From the NCBI RefSeq assembly GCF_014696675.1, contig NZ_JACJQN010000021.1:1-64000 (forward strand): a DNA stretch of 64,000 nt, given 5' to 3'. Below, piece by piece: positions 56,892 through 64,000 of the stretch. Position numbers and translations under genes: made by a program. Position 1 is the first letter of the stretch. Each line of letters starts with the position of its first letter. Below the pieces are notes generated by a model, which did no database searches, was not told where the DNA came from, and was given only the letters and a program-made list of their open reading frames with translations. Source of the DNA: Phormidium tenue FACHB-1052. GTDB lineage: Bacteria > Cyanobacteriota > Cyanobacteriia > Phormidesmidales > Phormidesmidaceae.

Positions 56892-58376
56892 ATGTTAGCC
56901 AGACCCTTTGCTTTGGGCAAAAACACTGGCATGAAACCATCTAACCTGGCTGTAGGTCAACCCTCGGCCACCCGATCGCCTGGGAATCGCTGTTATCGCA
57001 CGGTCTGGCGCTGGCACTTCTACGCCGGGCTATTTGTGATTCCCTTCATGGTGATTCTGGCCGCGACGGGCATTATTTACCTCTTTAAGCCCCAGCTAGA
57101 TGTGGCTATGTATCACGACCGCATGGTTGTGCAGCCTAGTTCTACTACTACTTCTTACATCGAGCAGATACAGGCCGTTGAAAGGGCCTATCCCGCAGCC
57201 GTGGTTACTCAGGTGACGCCGCCCGTAGCCACCAATCGCAGTACTGAGGTGCTAGTAACAACGGCGAATGAGCGCAATTTGATGGTGTTCGTTGACCCTC
57301 ACAGCGGAAAGGTTTTAGGCGATCGCGATGAGGACAACAATTTGCAGGCGATCGCCCGCAAGATTCACGGCGAGTTACTGATTGGCAAACTCGGCGACTA
57401 TTTAGTTGAGCTAGCCGCCTGTTGGGGTTTAGTGCTGCTGATCACAGGGCTGTATTTATGGTGGCCGCGCCAACAATTCGCTGTTTTGGGCACCTTAATT
57501 CCGCGCCTCTGGAGCCAAAACAAACGGATATTTTGGCGAGACTTGCATGCTGTACCGGGGTTTTATGGCGTTCTTCTCATTGGTTTTTTGATTCTGACCG
57601 GCTTACCCTGGACGGGTTTTTGGGGAGAGACCTTTGCCCAAGTGTCGAGTCAGTTCCCGGCTCAAATGTGGGACGACATTCCTCAGTCTGCTGTGTTGAC
57701 AGGCTCACTCAACCAGCGAGGTCAGGTGGTGCCCTGGGCCGTAGAACAGCTACCCATACCTCGATCCGCTCCTTCGGGCCAAACCGATCACTCGGGTCAC
57801 CACGGCGAGTCGGCACCGACCCAGCCTGGTCTGGCCTCTGGCACCCCCGTTAGCCTGGACGCTGTGATCGCCCTAGCGCAAGCTAAAGGTGCTCCCCCCG
57901 GCTTTAATGTGACGTTGCCAGCAGACGAGACCGGGGTGTTTACCATTTCGGCCTTTCCTCCCGACCCCACCCAGGAGGTGACTCTGCATGTTGATCAGTA
58001 CAGCGGTACCGTGCTGGCCGATGTGCGCTGGAAAGATTATGGTCTGGTTCCTAAAGCCGTGGAGATGGGAACGGCCATTCACATGGGGAGATATTTTGGG
58101 TTCGCCAATCAGTTGCTCATGCTGGTGGCGGCGTTGATCGTGATACTGCTCGCCATCACCGGAGTTGCCATGTGGTGGCAGCGCCGCCCCCAGGGGACTG
58201 GGCTAATCGGCGCTCCTGCCCTGCCCGCCTATGTACAGAACTGGCGTATCCCATTGGCACTTGTTGCCGTGCTGGGGCTAGTGTTTCCCCTGGTTGGTCT
58301 TTCCCTGGTCGTTGTGCTGCTGTTGGACTACCTTGTGTTGAACCGCATTCCTGCCTTCAGACGCATCTTTAATTAA
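56892..58376 (+). CDS. PepSY-associated TM-helix protein
   Basis: A 494-residue protein with four membrane spans (HFYAGLFVIPFMVILAATGIIYL, AACWGLVLLITGLYLWW, GVLLIGFLILTGLPWTGFWG and a C-terminal pair). PepSY domains frame a periplasmic part, WRWHFYAGLF is the family start and MGTAIHMGRYFGFANQL another conserved point. Such PiuB-like proteins are linked to ferric-siderophore reduction or to copper; His-rich DHSGHHGE at about 300 may bind metal. ATG 56931 is an alternative start. Confidence 0.88.
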   Translation: MLARPFALGKNTGMKPSNLAVGQPSATRSPGNRCYRTVWRWHFYAGLFVIPFMVILAATGIIYLFKPQLDVAMYHDRMVVQPSSTTTSYIEQIQAVERAYPAAVVTQVTPPVATNRSTEVLVTTANERNLMVFVDPHSGKVLGDRDEDNNLQAIARKIHGELLIGKLGDYLVELAACWGLVLLITGLYLWWPRQQFAVLGTLIPRLWSQNKRIFWRDLHAVPGFYGVLLIGFLILTGLPWTGFWGETFAQVSSQFPAQMWDDIPQSAVLTGSLNQRGQVVPWAVEQLPIPRSAPSGQTDHSGHHGESAPTQPGLASGTPVSLDAVIALAQAKGAPPGFNVTLPADETGVFTISAFPPDPTQEVTLHVDQYSGTVLADVRWKDYGLVPKAVEMGTAIHMGRYFGFANQLLMLVAALIVILLAITGVAMWWQRRPQGTGLIGAPALPAYVQNWRIPLALVAVLGLVFPLVGLSLVVVLLLDYLVLNRIPAFRRIFN

Positions 58377-58392
58377 GTGTGATTGATCATGC

Positions 58393-58421
58393 TTAGACAG
58401 CCAAACTAAGGCCTGTATAAT
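58393..58421 (+). promoter_or_regulatory. Putative promoter of the P450 gene
   Basis: TTAGAC, 17-base spacer, TATAAT, with the P450 start 33 bases after the -10. The -10 and spacing are consensus. Confidence 0.55.
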
Positions 58422-58453
58422 CGGCGCATCTTTGTCCTCTGCGGATAAGTCCT

Positions 58454-59983
58454 ATGGCTCAGTTGTTGGGTGCTCCGCTTTTTTGGCTACCGCTCGTCCT
58501 GGGGGCAGTTGGTCTATTGGGATGGCAGCGGTGGGCTAAGCAACAGCGCTTTAAGTCGCTGCGATCGCTGCCCTCTCCGCCCCAGCACTGGCTGCTGGGC
58601 AACATCCCCCAACTGCTCGGGGCAGTCAAAAATCGACAGCTCTTTCAGATTTTGTTTGACTGGTCAAAAGAATTTGGCCCCAAGTATGTCTACTGGGTTG
58701 GCTATCCGGTGCTAGTGCTCAGCCAGCCCAAACTGATCGACAGCACCATTGTGCAGGGCACCCGCGACGGCAGCCTGGCGCGCACCGGCAATTCGCAGCA
58801 GGCCTGGAACGACCTGATGGGGCCGATCATGATTGGTAAAGATGGGGCCGAGTGGCAGTGGCGACGCAAGGCCTGGAACCCCGAGTTTAGCTCTAGCGGC
58901 GTCAGTCACTATTTCGCCCTGGTCGAACAAGCTTGTCACCAGACTGTGACCCAGCTGCAAGCCACCCCACCGGGGGAACCGGTGCCCATGGATCCACTCT
59001 TTGTGGAGTTGACCATGCGGGTAATTGCCGCTCTGGTGCTGGGCATTCCCATCGACCCCAGCCAGCCCAGTCCCGAAGGCCCACCCCTGGAGATTGAACC
59101 GACCTACGACGCGATGGCGGTCTTGACCTATCGTTTTTTGCGGATGGCCGTTGGCGAAAAGGCCTGGAAAAAGTATCTGCCCACCCAGGCGAGCAAAGAC
59201 TATTGGGCTGCCCGCCGCTATTTAGAAGGCTTTTTGCGATCGCGCATCGACCTGGCCCTAGAGCTGCGCGACGGCGACCCCGCCGCCTTAGCAAAAGCCA
59301 GCCCCCTATTCCAACAGTCAATACTGGTCAAAATTGCCGCCAAAGAACCCCGCTACACCCGCGCCACCCTGCTGCCCGAAATCGTGGAAATGCTGATCGC
59401 CGGTACAGACACCACCGCCCACACCCTGTCCTTCGCCGTGGGCGAGCTAGCCCTCAACCCTTCGGTGTTGCAAAAAGCTCAGGCTGCCGTCGATCGCGTT
59501 TTTGACGAGCAAGATGCCATCACTCTGGCCAGCCTCAAGCCGCTCAGCTACCTGCAAGGGGTCGTCAAAGAAACCCTGCGGCTTTATTCTGTGGCGTCGG
59601 GCACCACCTCGCTGCAAGCGACCCGCGACATTGTTGTTGACGGCATTGCAGTACCAACTGGAGCACGCCTGTTTTGGTCAACCCTGGGAGCCGGGCGCGA
59701 CCCCGAGACCTATCCCCAGCCAGAGAAATTTTGGCCCGATCGCTGGCTCACGGAAGATCGCCAAAACCCGGCCCCACCCATGATTGACTTTGGCTCTGGC
59801 CCCCACCGCTGCCTGGGCGAACACCTAGCCATGCTGGAATCGACCCTGATGCTGGCCTATCTGCTGCGGCACTTTGACTGGGAGTTGGTGAATGGGCGAT
59901 CGTCGGTAGAAAATCTGAAACAGAATTTGCTGATCTACCCCGTCGATAGAATGCCGGTCTATCTGCAACGCCGCAGCCCTTAG
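58454..59983 (+). CDS. Cytochrome P450
   Basis: A 509-residue P450 with an N-terminal membrane anchor (APLFWLPLVLGAVGLLGW). I-helix AGTDTT (316-321), ExxR ETLR (Glu373, Arg376), heme-binding FGSGPHRCLG with Cys453. The membrane anchor suggests a microsomal-type class-II-like or CYP110-like enzyme. The substrate (fatty acid, carotenoid or terpene) is unknown. Confidence 0.94.
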   Translation: MAQLLGAPLFWLPLVLGAVGLLGWQRWAKQQRFKSLRSLPSPPQHWLLGNIPQLLGAVKNRQLFQILFDWSKEFGPKYVYWVGYPVLVLSQPKLIDSTIVQGTRDGSLARTGNSQQAWNDLMGPIMIGKDGAEWQWRRKAWNPEFSSSGVSHYFALVEQACHQTVTQLQATPPGEPVPMDPLFVELTMRVIAALVLGIPIDPSQPSPEGPPLEIEPTYDAMAVLTYRFLRMAVGEKAWKKYLPTQASKDYWAARRYLEGFLRSRIDLALELRDGDPAALAKASPLFQQSILVKIAAKEPRYTRATLLPEIVEMLIAGTDTTAHTLSFAVGELALNPSVLQKAQAAVDRVFDEQDAITLASLKPLSYLQGVVKETLRLYSVASGTTSLQATRDIVVDGIAVPTGARLFWSTLGAGRDPETYPQPEKFWPDRWLTEDRQNPAPPMIDFGSGPHRCLGEHLAMLESTLMLAYLLRHFDWELVNGRSSVENLKQNLLIYPVDRMPVYLQRRSP

Positions 59984-60306
59984 GCGAGGAGTCCTCGATT
60001 CGTTGAAGAGTTATAGCCTTGAAAGAGGCTTTGGCGCGGTGCTCAAAGATCGGCCCAGCAGGACGTTGGCGCAGCCTCTCCAAAGGAGAACCGCACCTCT
60101 TACGAACCGTGAAGCCCGCTGCCTGATTATTCACCTCACCGTAAGGCATTGTTACGGCCAGCCCTGCCGGGTCACAGGGCTTTTTATAATAGAAGTGTAG
60201 CCGCATTGCCCCTGGCCTGGCTCCATCACTGTCTCTACCGCTGCATTCCAAAATTGTGAAACAGAGAGCCTAAAACGCGGGCCTGTCAAACAGGAGACTC
60301 ACCGCT
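59984..60306. other. Intergenic region between P450 and USP genes
   Basis: About 320 bases without a supportable gene. It contains a TATAAT box at 60185-60190 with no good -35, and the strong ribosome-binding site of the USP gene (CAGGAGA). A CTCTCCAAAGGAGA inverted element at about 60,078-60,092 is a short dispersed-repeat-like hairpin. Confidence 0.4.
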
Positions 60307-60837
60307 ATGTTCAAAAAAATTCTGGTTGCTCTCGACAACTCTGCCCACCGGCAAGAGATCTTGCAAAACGCCCTCGACTTGGCCAAAGCCACCCAGGCCG
60401 ACTTGATGCTCGTGCACGTGCTGTCGGCCTACGAGGAAGGCAGCCCCGGTATTCCCATTCGCTCGTACCAGGCCTACTACCCCGTGCTCGAAGACTCAAC
60501 CTGGCGACTCTACCAAAAACGCTGGGAAGAATTTGAGGCCCAGGGCATTGCCCAACTGCGGCAAGAACTCGATCGCGCCAGAGCCGTTGGCGTCAGCGCC
60601 GAATTTACCCAGACCTCTGGGGAACCGGCGGCCACCCTCTGTAACATAGCCGACTCCTGGGGTGCTGACTTGATTATGGTGGGCAGCCACGGTCGCAAGG
60701 GCCTCAGCGAGCTGCTGCTGGGCAGCGTCAGCAACTATGTCATGCACCATGCCAACTGCTCGGTGCTGGTGGTGCACCACAACAACAGCAAGCTAGCTGC
60801 CCCCGCTGAGACCACCACAGCTAGCGCTACAACCTAG
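60307..60837 (+). CDS. Universal stress protein
   Basis: A 176-residue single-domain USP. LVALDNSAHRQEIL at the start and MVGSHGRKGLSELLLGSVSNYVMHHANCSVLVVHH carry the full ATP-binding G-2x-G-9x-G/S motif, unlike the second domain of the tandem USP at 37.4 kb. Preceded by AGGAGA. Confidence 0.93.
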   Translation: MFKKILVALDNSAHRQEILQNALDLAKATQADLMLVHVLSAYEEGSPGIPIRSYQAYYPVLEDSTWRLYQKRWEEFEAQGIAQLRQELDRARAVGVSAEFTQTSGEPAATLCNIADSWGADLIMVGSHGRKGLSELLLGSVSNYVMHHANCSVLVVHHNNSKLAAPAETTTASATT

Positions 60838-60843
60838 TAGCGC

Positions 60844-61116
60844 CTATCGGTAGCTTCGCACCCGCTTGTGGGGCTGCTGTTTGCGAACCCAGGCGACAAA
60901 CGTTTGGAGTTTGGGTTCTGCCTGTAGCTGCTCTAACGTATTCAGGTCGCGAGCCAGGGTGTGATTGTCAAACAGGGTGTGAATCTGTTTGTGGCAGGGT
61001 CGGCACAGCAGCACCGTCTCGCTAGTGGGCAGTTGGCGGCGGCGGGTGTGTTGGCGCGGCACCAGGTGGTGTTCGGTGAGATCGTCTACGGGACGCTGGC
61101 ACAACTGGCAGGGCAT
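60844..61116 (-). CDS. Small HNH endonuclease-like protein
   Basis: About 90 residues from ATG 61116 (MPCQLCQRPVDDL); the longer frame begins at a TTG. Motif CQLCQRP...EHHLVPRQHTRR...CRPCHKQIHTLF is a zinc-bound HNH (beta-beta-alpha metal) site. Stand-alone cyanobacterial HNH proteins of this size are common, and substrate is unknown. Convergent with the USP gene, six bases apart. Confidence 0.85.
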   Translation of the reverse strand: MPCQLCQRPVDDLTEHHLVPRQHTRRRQLPTSETVLLCRPCHKQIHTLFDNHTLARDLNTLEQLQAEPKLQTFVAWVRKQQPHKRVRSYR

Positions 61117-61326
61117 AGGCGCAGCCGCAATAGGGAGTAGTTTTATTCTTACGAATTTGCCCGAGAGACGCAAAACTGAGGCTGCAAAACTGGAAGCGCA
61201 AAAAAATGGCTCCTAGCTGACGGGCCAGGAGCCAAACTGTAAATTAATTGAGTAAGAGTAATGCGCTATGGGCGGTAAGCGATGACCGTTCGGCCAGCAA
61301 ACAAACTCCAGTAATGACCAGCAGCC

Positions 61327-61935
61327 TTAGGCCTTACGGGAGTAGTACTCAACCACAAGCAGTTCGTTGACGTTGAGGGCCACCCACTCGCGCTCAATGA
61401 TGCCATTGACCTTAGCGGTGAGCTTGGCTTTGTCAAGCTCAAGGTGGGCGGGCACGTTGGCCAAACCGGGGAACTCCAGGTTGGCTTCGACCAGTTTTTT
61501 GGAAGCTTCGCGATCGCGTACGGTGATCACATCGCCAGCCCGACACTGATAGCTAGGAATCGACACTACGCGGCCATTCACGCAGATGTGGCCGTGGTTA
61601 ACCACCTGTCGCGCCGAAGGAATGGTCGGCCCAAACCCAAGGCGAAACACGGTGTTGTCGAGCCGCATTTCGAGCAGTTGTAGAATTACTAACCCGGTCG
61701 AACCACCGGCCCGACGAGCTTTCTTCACGTAGCGAAGCAGCTGCTTTTCGGTCAGACCGTAGTTAAAGCGCAGCTTCTGCTTTTCTTCTAGCCGAACTGC
61801 GTACTCAGACTTTTTCTTGCGGTCTTGGCCGTGCTGCCCCGGCGGATAAGCCTTGCGGGGGGATTTGCGGGACAGACCCGGTAGCTCACCCAAGCGGCGT
61901 ACAACCCGCAGGCGAGCGCCTCTATATCGCGCCAT
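61327..61935 (-). CDS. rpsD: 30S ribosomal protein S4
   Basis: A 202-residue S4 protein that helps start 30S assembly. [22 protein letters not shown] at the start, then the S4 RNA-binding domain ([45 protein letters not shown]). Complete and stand-alone. Confidence 0.98.
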   Translation of the reverse strand: MARYRGARLRVVRRLGELPGLSRKSPRKAYPPGQHGQDRKKKSEYAVRLEEKQKLRFNYGLTEKQLLRYVKKARRAGGSTGLVILQLLEMRLDNTVFRLGFGPTIPSARQVVNHGHICVNGRVVSIPSYQCRAGDVITVRDREASKKLVEANLEFPGLANVPAHLELDKAKLTAKVNGIIEREWVALNVNELLVVEYYSRKA

Positions 61936-62140
61936 AAACGTTTACTCTCCGAACAATGTCTAACGTTGGAAGCAATTTCCAAAGATTCTAATCTTAGCGT
62001 TGATCCACGCTTAGATCAATCTTTGTAGATGGAATTTTGCTGAGATCGGTGACAGAGGAGAGAAGGAACTGGGGTACAGGGTGTAGGGTTCAAGGTCTAG
62101 GGCAACCTCTTAGACCCTACACCCGATACCTTAAACCTTA

Positions 62141-62911
62141 CTAATGCTGACTTAGGCGACTGAGGAACGACTTGAGGCGAACGCTACGGGGGTTGCTAAA
62201 CACCTCGGCAGGGACGCCCTCTTCCTCAATCAGGCCGTCGTTAAAGAACAGTACCCGGTTGGAGACTTCGCGGGCAAACTGCATTTCGTGGGTGACCACA
62301 ATCATCGTCATGCCCTCTTCGGCAAGCTGGCGCATGACGCCCAGCACCTCGCCCACTAGCTCGGGGTCAAGGGCGCTGGTGGGCTCGTCAAACAAAATGG
62401 CTTCGGGGCGCATGCAGAGGCTGCGGGCGATCGCCACCCGCTGCTTTTGTCCGCCGGAGAGCTGCTCGGGGTAGGCATCGGCGCGATCGCCCAGGCCCAC
62501 CTTCGCCAGGTACTGACTGGCCAGGTCGCGACAGTCGGCCTCGGAATGCTTGAGCACCTTGCGGGGCGAGAGCATCAGATTCTCAATCACTGTCAGGTGG
62601 GGAAACAGGTTGAAGTGCTGGAACACCATGCTCACCTGGCTGCGCAGGTGGTAGAGCGCCTTCCAGGGAAGTTTTGGGGCCGACATGTCTTGGCCCATGA
62701 CTTCCAGGTGGCCCTGGTTGATGGCCTCTAGCCGGTTGAGGCAGCGCAGAAACGTGCTTTTGCCGCAGCCCGAGGGCCCAATAATCGACACCACATCGCC
62801 CTTGGTAAAGGAGGTGCTTACTCCTTTTAAGACCTCCAGCGAACCATAGCTTTTGTACAGATTTTCGCAGGCAATCACGGGCGTGGCGATCGCGGTCATA
62901 GTGGTCGTCAT
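62141..62911 (-). CDS. bgtA: Amino-acid ABC transporter ATPase (BgtA/GlnQ type)
   Basis: A 256-residue ATPase from ATG 62911; the longer frame begins at TTG. Walker [10 protein letters not shown], signature [15 protein letters not shown], Walker [16 protein letters not shown]-loop VTHEM. The polar-amino-acid class. It is divergent from the fused substrate-binding/permease gene at 63082. Basic-amino-acid transporter BgtAB in cyanobacteria has this layout of proteins, hence the gene name. Confidence 0.9.
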   Translation of the reverse strand: MTTTMTAIATPVIACENLYKSYGSLEVLKGVSTSFTKGDVVSIIGPSGCGKSTFLRCLNRLEAINQGHLEVMGQDMSAPKLPWKALYHLRSQVSMVFQHFNLFPHLTVIENLMLSPRKVLKHSEADCRDLASQYLAKVGLGDRADAYPEQLSGGQKQRVAIARSLCMRPEAILFDEPTSALDPELVGEVLGVMRQLAEEGMTMIVVTHEMQFAREVSNRVLFFNDGLIEEEGVPAEVFSNPRSVRLKSFLSRLSQH

Positions 62912-63081
62912 GGGCGGGCGCAATGACAGAGCTTAGTCTCTATCAGAGAATCACTGGCAACCGGAGACATCTGTATCACAGAATACATTTTATCCCGGAG
63001 GGAATTGACTATTGTGCAACACAATCCGGTTGCGATCGCCCGGAAGCTGCCGGAAGCTAGTTGTTGTAGAGTGTCGCCGAC

Positions 63082-64000
63082 ATGGTTTTTCGTCCGTTTG
63101 GCTTGCGCTGGATAAAGCGCTGTTTAGCGTTGGTGCTGGGATTGCTGCTCGGGTTCGGGGCAACTCAGCTTGCCGCCCTGGGCCAAGATACTCCGGCAGT
63201 CTGGCGGGTAGGCACCGAACCAGCCTTCCCCCCCTTTGAAATGAAGGATGAAGCCACAGGGGCTTTTGTCGGGTTTGACATCGAGCTGATGACGGCCATG
63301 GCCGAGGCGGCTGGTAAAGAGGCGCAATTCATCGGTCTGCCCTTTGATGGACTGGTGCCGGCCATCCAGGGCAAGAGCATTGACGCGGCCATTAGCGGCA
63401 TGACCATTACCGCCGATCGCGCCTTGACTGTCGACTTTACCCGGCCTTACTTTGAGGCGGGGCTGGCCATCGCTGTACGAGAGAGCGATTCAGAAATCAA
63501 GTCCTTCGAAGATCTGACAGGTAAGCGGATCGCAGTGGCGATCGGCACCACGGGTGCCGCAAAAGCCAGCTCTGTGGAAGGAGCCACAGTCAGACAGTTT
63601 GACAATGCCCCTCTAGCGCTACAAGAGCTGATCAATGGCAACGTGGATGCCGTTGTTAACGATTTGCCGGTAACGCTTTATGCCATCAACGAAGCAAACC
63701 TAACGGGGGCCAAAATTGTCGGTGAACTTGTCACCGAAGAGTACTACGGCATTGCTCTGCCAAAGGGCTCAGCGCTGCTCGATGAAATGAACACTGCTCT
63801 AGGAACTGTCATCCAAGACGGCACCTACGCCCAGATCTATCGCAAGTGGTTTTTGTCTGACCCACCTGTTCTGCCGACTGTAGCTCCAGCCCTGGCGACC
63901 AGCGGCACCGATAGCGGCTTTGCCTGGGGAAGGCTATTTAAGAACCTGTTCAAGGGAGCCTGGATTACTATTCTGCTGACCGCAGCCTCATTTTTCTTTG
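63082..64000 (+). CDS. bgtB: Fused amino-acid binding protein and permease (BgtB type), partial
   Basis: Open from ATG 63082 to the window edge (306 codons). A signal-like span (CLALVLGLLLGFGATQL) precedes a periplasmic amino-acid-binding domain (AVWRVGTEPAFPPFEM, IDAAISGMTITADRALTVDFTRPYFEAGLAI, YYGIALPKGSALLDEMN). After DPPVLPTVAP the frame continues into NLFKGAWITILLTAASFFF, the first span of a permease domain. The fusion of binding protein and permease is the BgtB arrangement. The remainder lies outside the window. Confidence 0.92.
   Translation, partial: MVFRPFGLRWIKRCLALVLGLLLGFGATQLAALGQDTPAVWRVGTEPAFPPFEMKDEATGAFVGFDIELMTAMAEAAGKEAQFIGLPFDGLVPAIQGKSIDAAISGMTITADRALTVDFTRPYFEAGLAIAVRESDSEIKSFEDLTGKRIAVAIGTTGAAKASSVEGATVRQFDNAPLALQELINGNVDAVVNDLPVTLYAINEANLTGAKIVGELVTEEYYGIALPKGSALLDEMNTALGTVIQDGTYAQIYRKWFLSDPPVLPTVAPALATSGTDSGFAWGRLFKNLFKGAWITILLTAASFFF

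Overview
The window comes from a cyanobacterial chromosome. The palindrome GCGATCGC and its core CGATCG are scattered throughout. The gene content is diagnostic: ferredoxin-type NDH-1 subunit NdhS, heme oxygenase for bilin synthesis, photosynthetic-type GAPDH (Gap2), a fused amino-acid permease of the BgtB type and many short cyanobacteria-only proteins. The base composition is G+C-rich, with a few clearly A+T-richer inserts. A filamentous Leptolyngbya/Nodosilinea-like organism is plausible, but this is inference.

Layout. 0.1-11 kb: five minus-strand genes for large secreted proteins with DUF11-type repeats and one large outer-membrane barrel protein, arranged as an operon. 11.7-13.7 kb: a metallophosphoesterase, trmB and tRNA-Arg(CCU). 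14.3-18.1 kb: an A+T-rich island with a three-gene nuclease / small middle protein / Rad50-like ATPase cassette, read as an ABC-three-component (ABC-3C) conflict system, followed by a convergent XRE regulator. 18.1-21 kb: a small cyanobacterial protein, an orphan MNT-type nucleotidyltransferase and an ABC-2 exporter, with a decayed copy of the small protein gene upstream of the exporter. 21-25 kb: recA and small membrane or metabolic genes. 25-31 kb: a Ser/Thr kinase with a tandem relic of its own 3' end, a vWA/solute-binding protein with a membrane partner, and a DUF2207 protein with a 28-glycine tail. 31.2-33.6 kb: an HTH-NACHT NTPase, probably a second defence gene. 33.6-51.7 kb: housekeeping genes (lnt, heme oxygenase, USP, thioesterase, radical SAM, TPR, gap2, murC-murB, ndhS, recO, MFS). 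51.7-64 kb: a glycosyltransferase, two unfamiliar small beta-rich proteins, uvrB, a histidine-kinase/receiver relic, a PepSY membrane protein, a cytochrome P450, a USP, an HNH protein, rpsD and the divergent bgtA/bgtB pair; bgtB runs off the right edge.

Genes that work together. The DUF11/barrel operon probably builds a cell-surface structure. The ABC-3C cassette and the NACHT gene look like separate anti-phage systems. murC and murB are consecutive peptidoglycan steps. bgtA and bgtB make one transporter. The vWA/SBP protein and the membrane protein preceding it form a tight pair. No insertion sequences with transposases and no CRISPR array were seen. Relics of partial duplication and deletion occur at 20.9, 25.0-25.3 and 56.6-56.8 kb.
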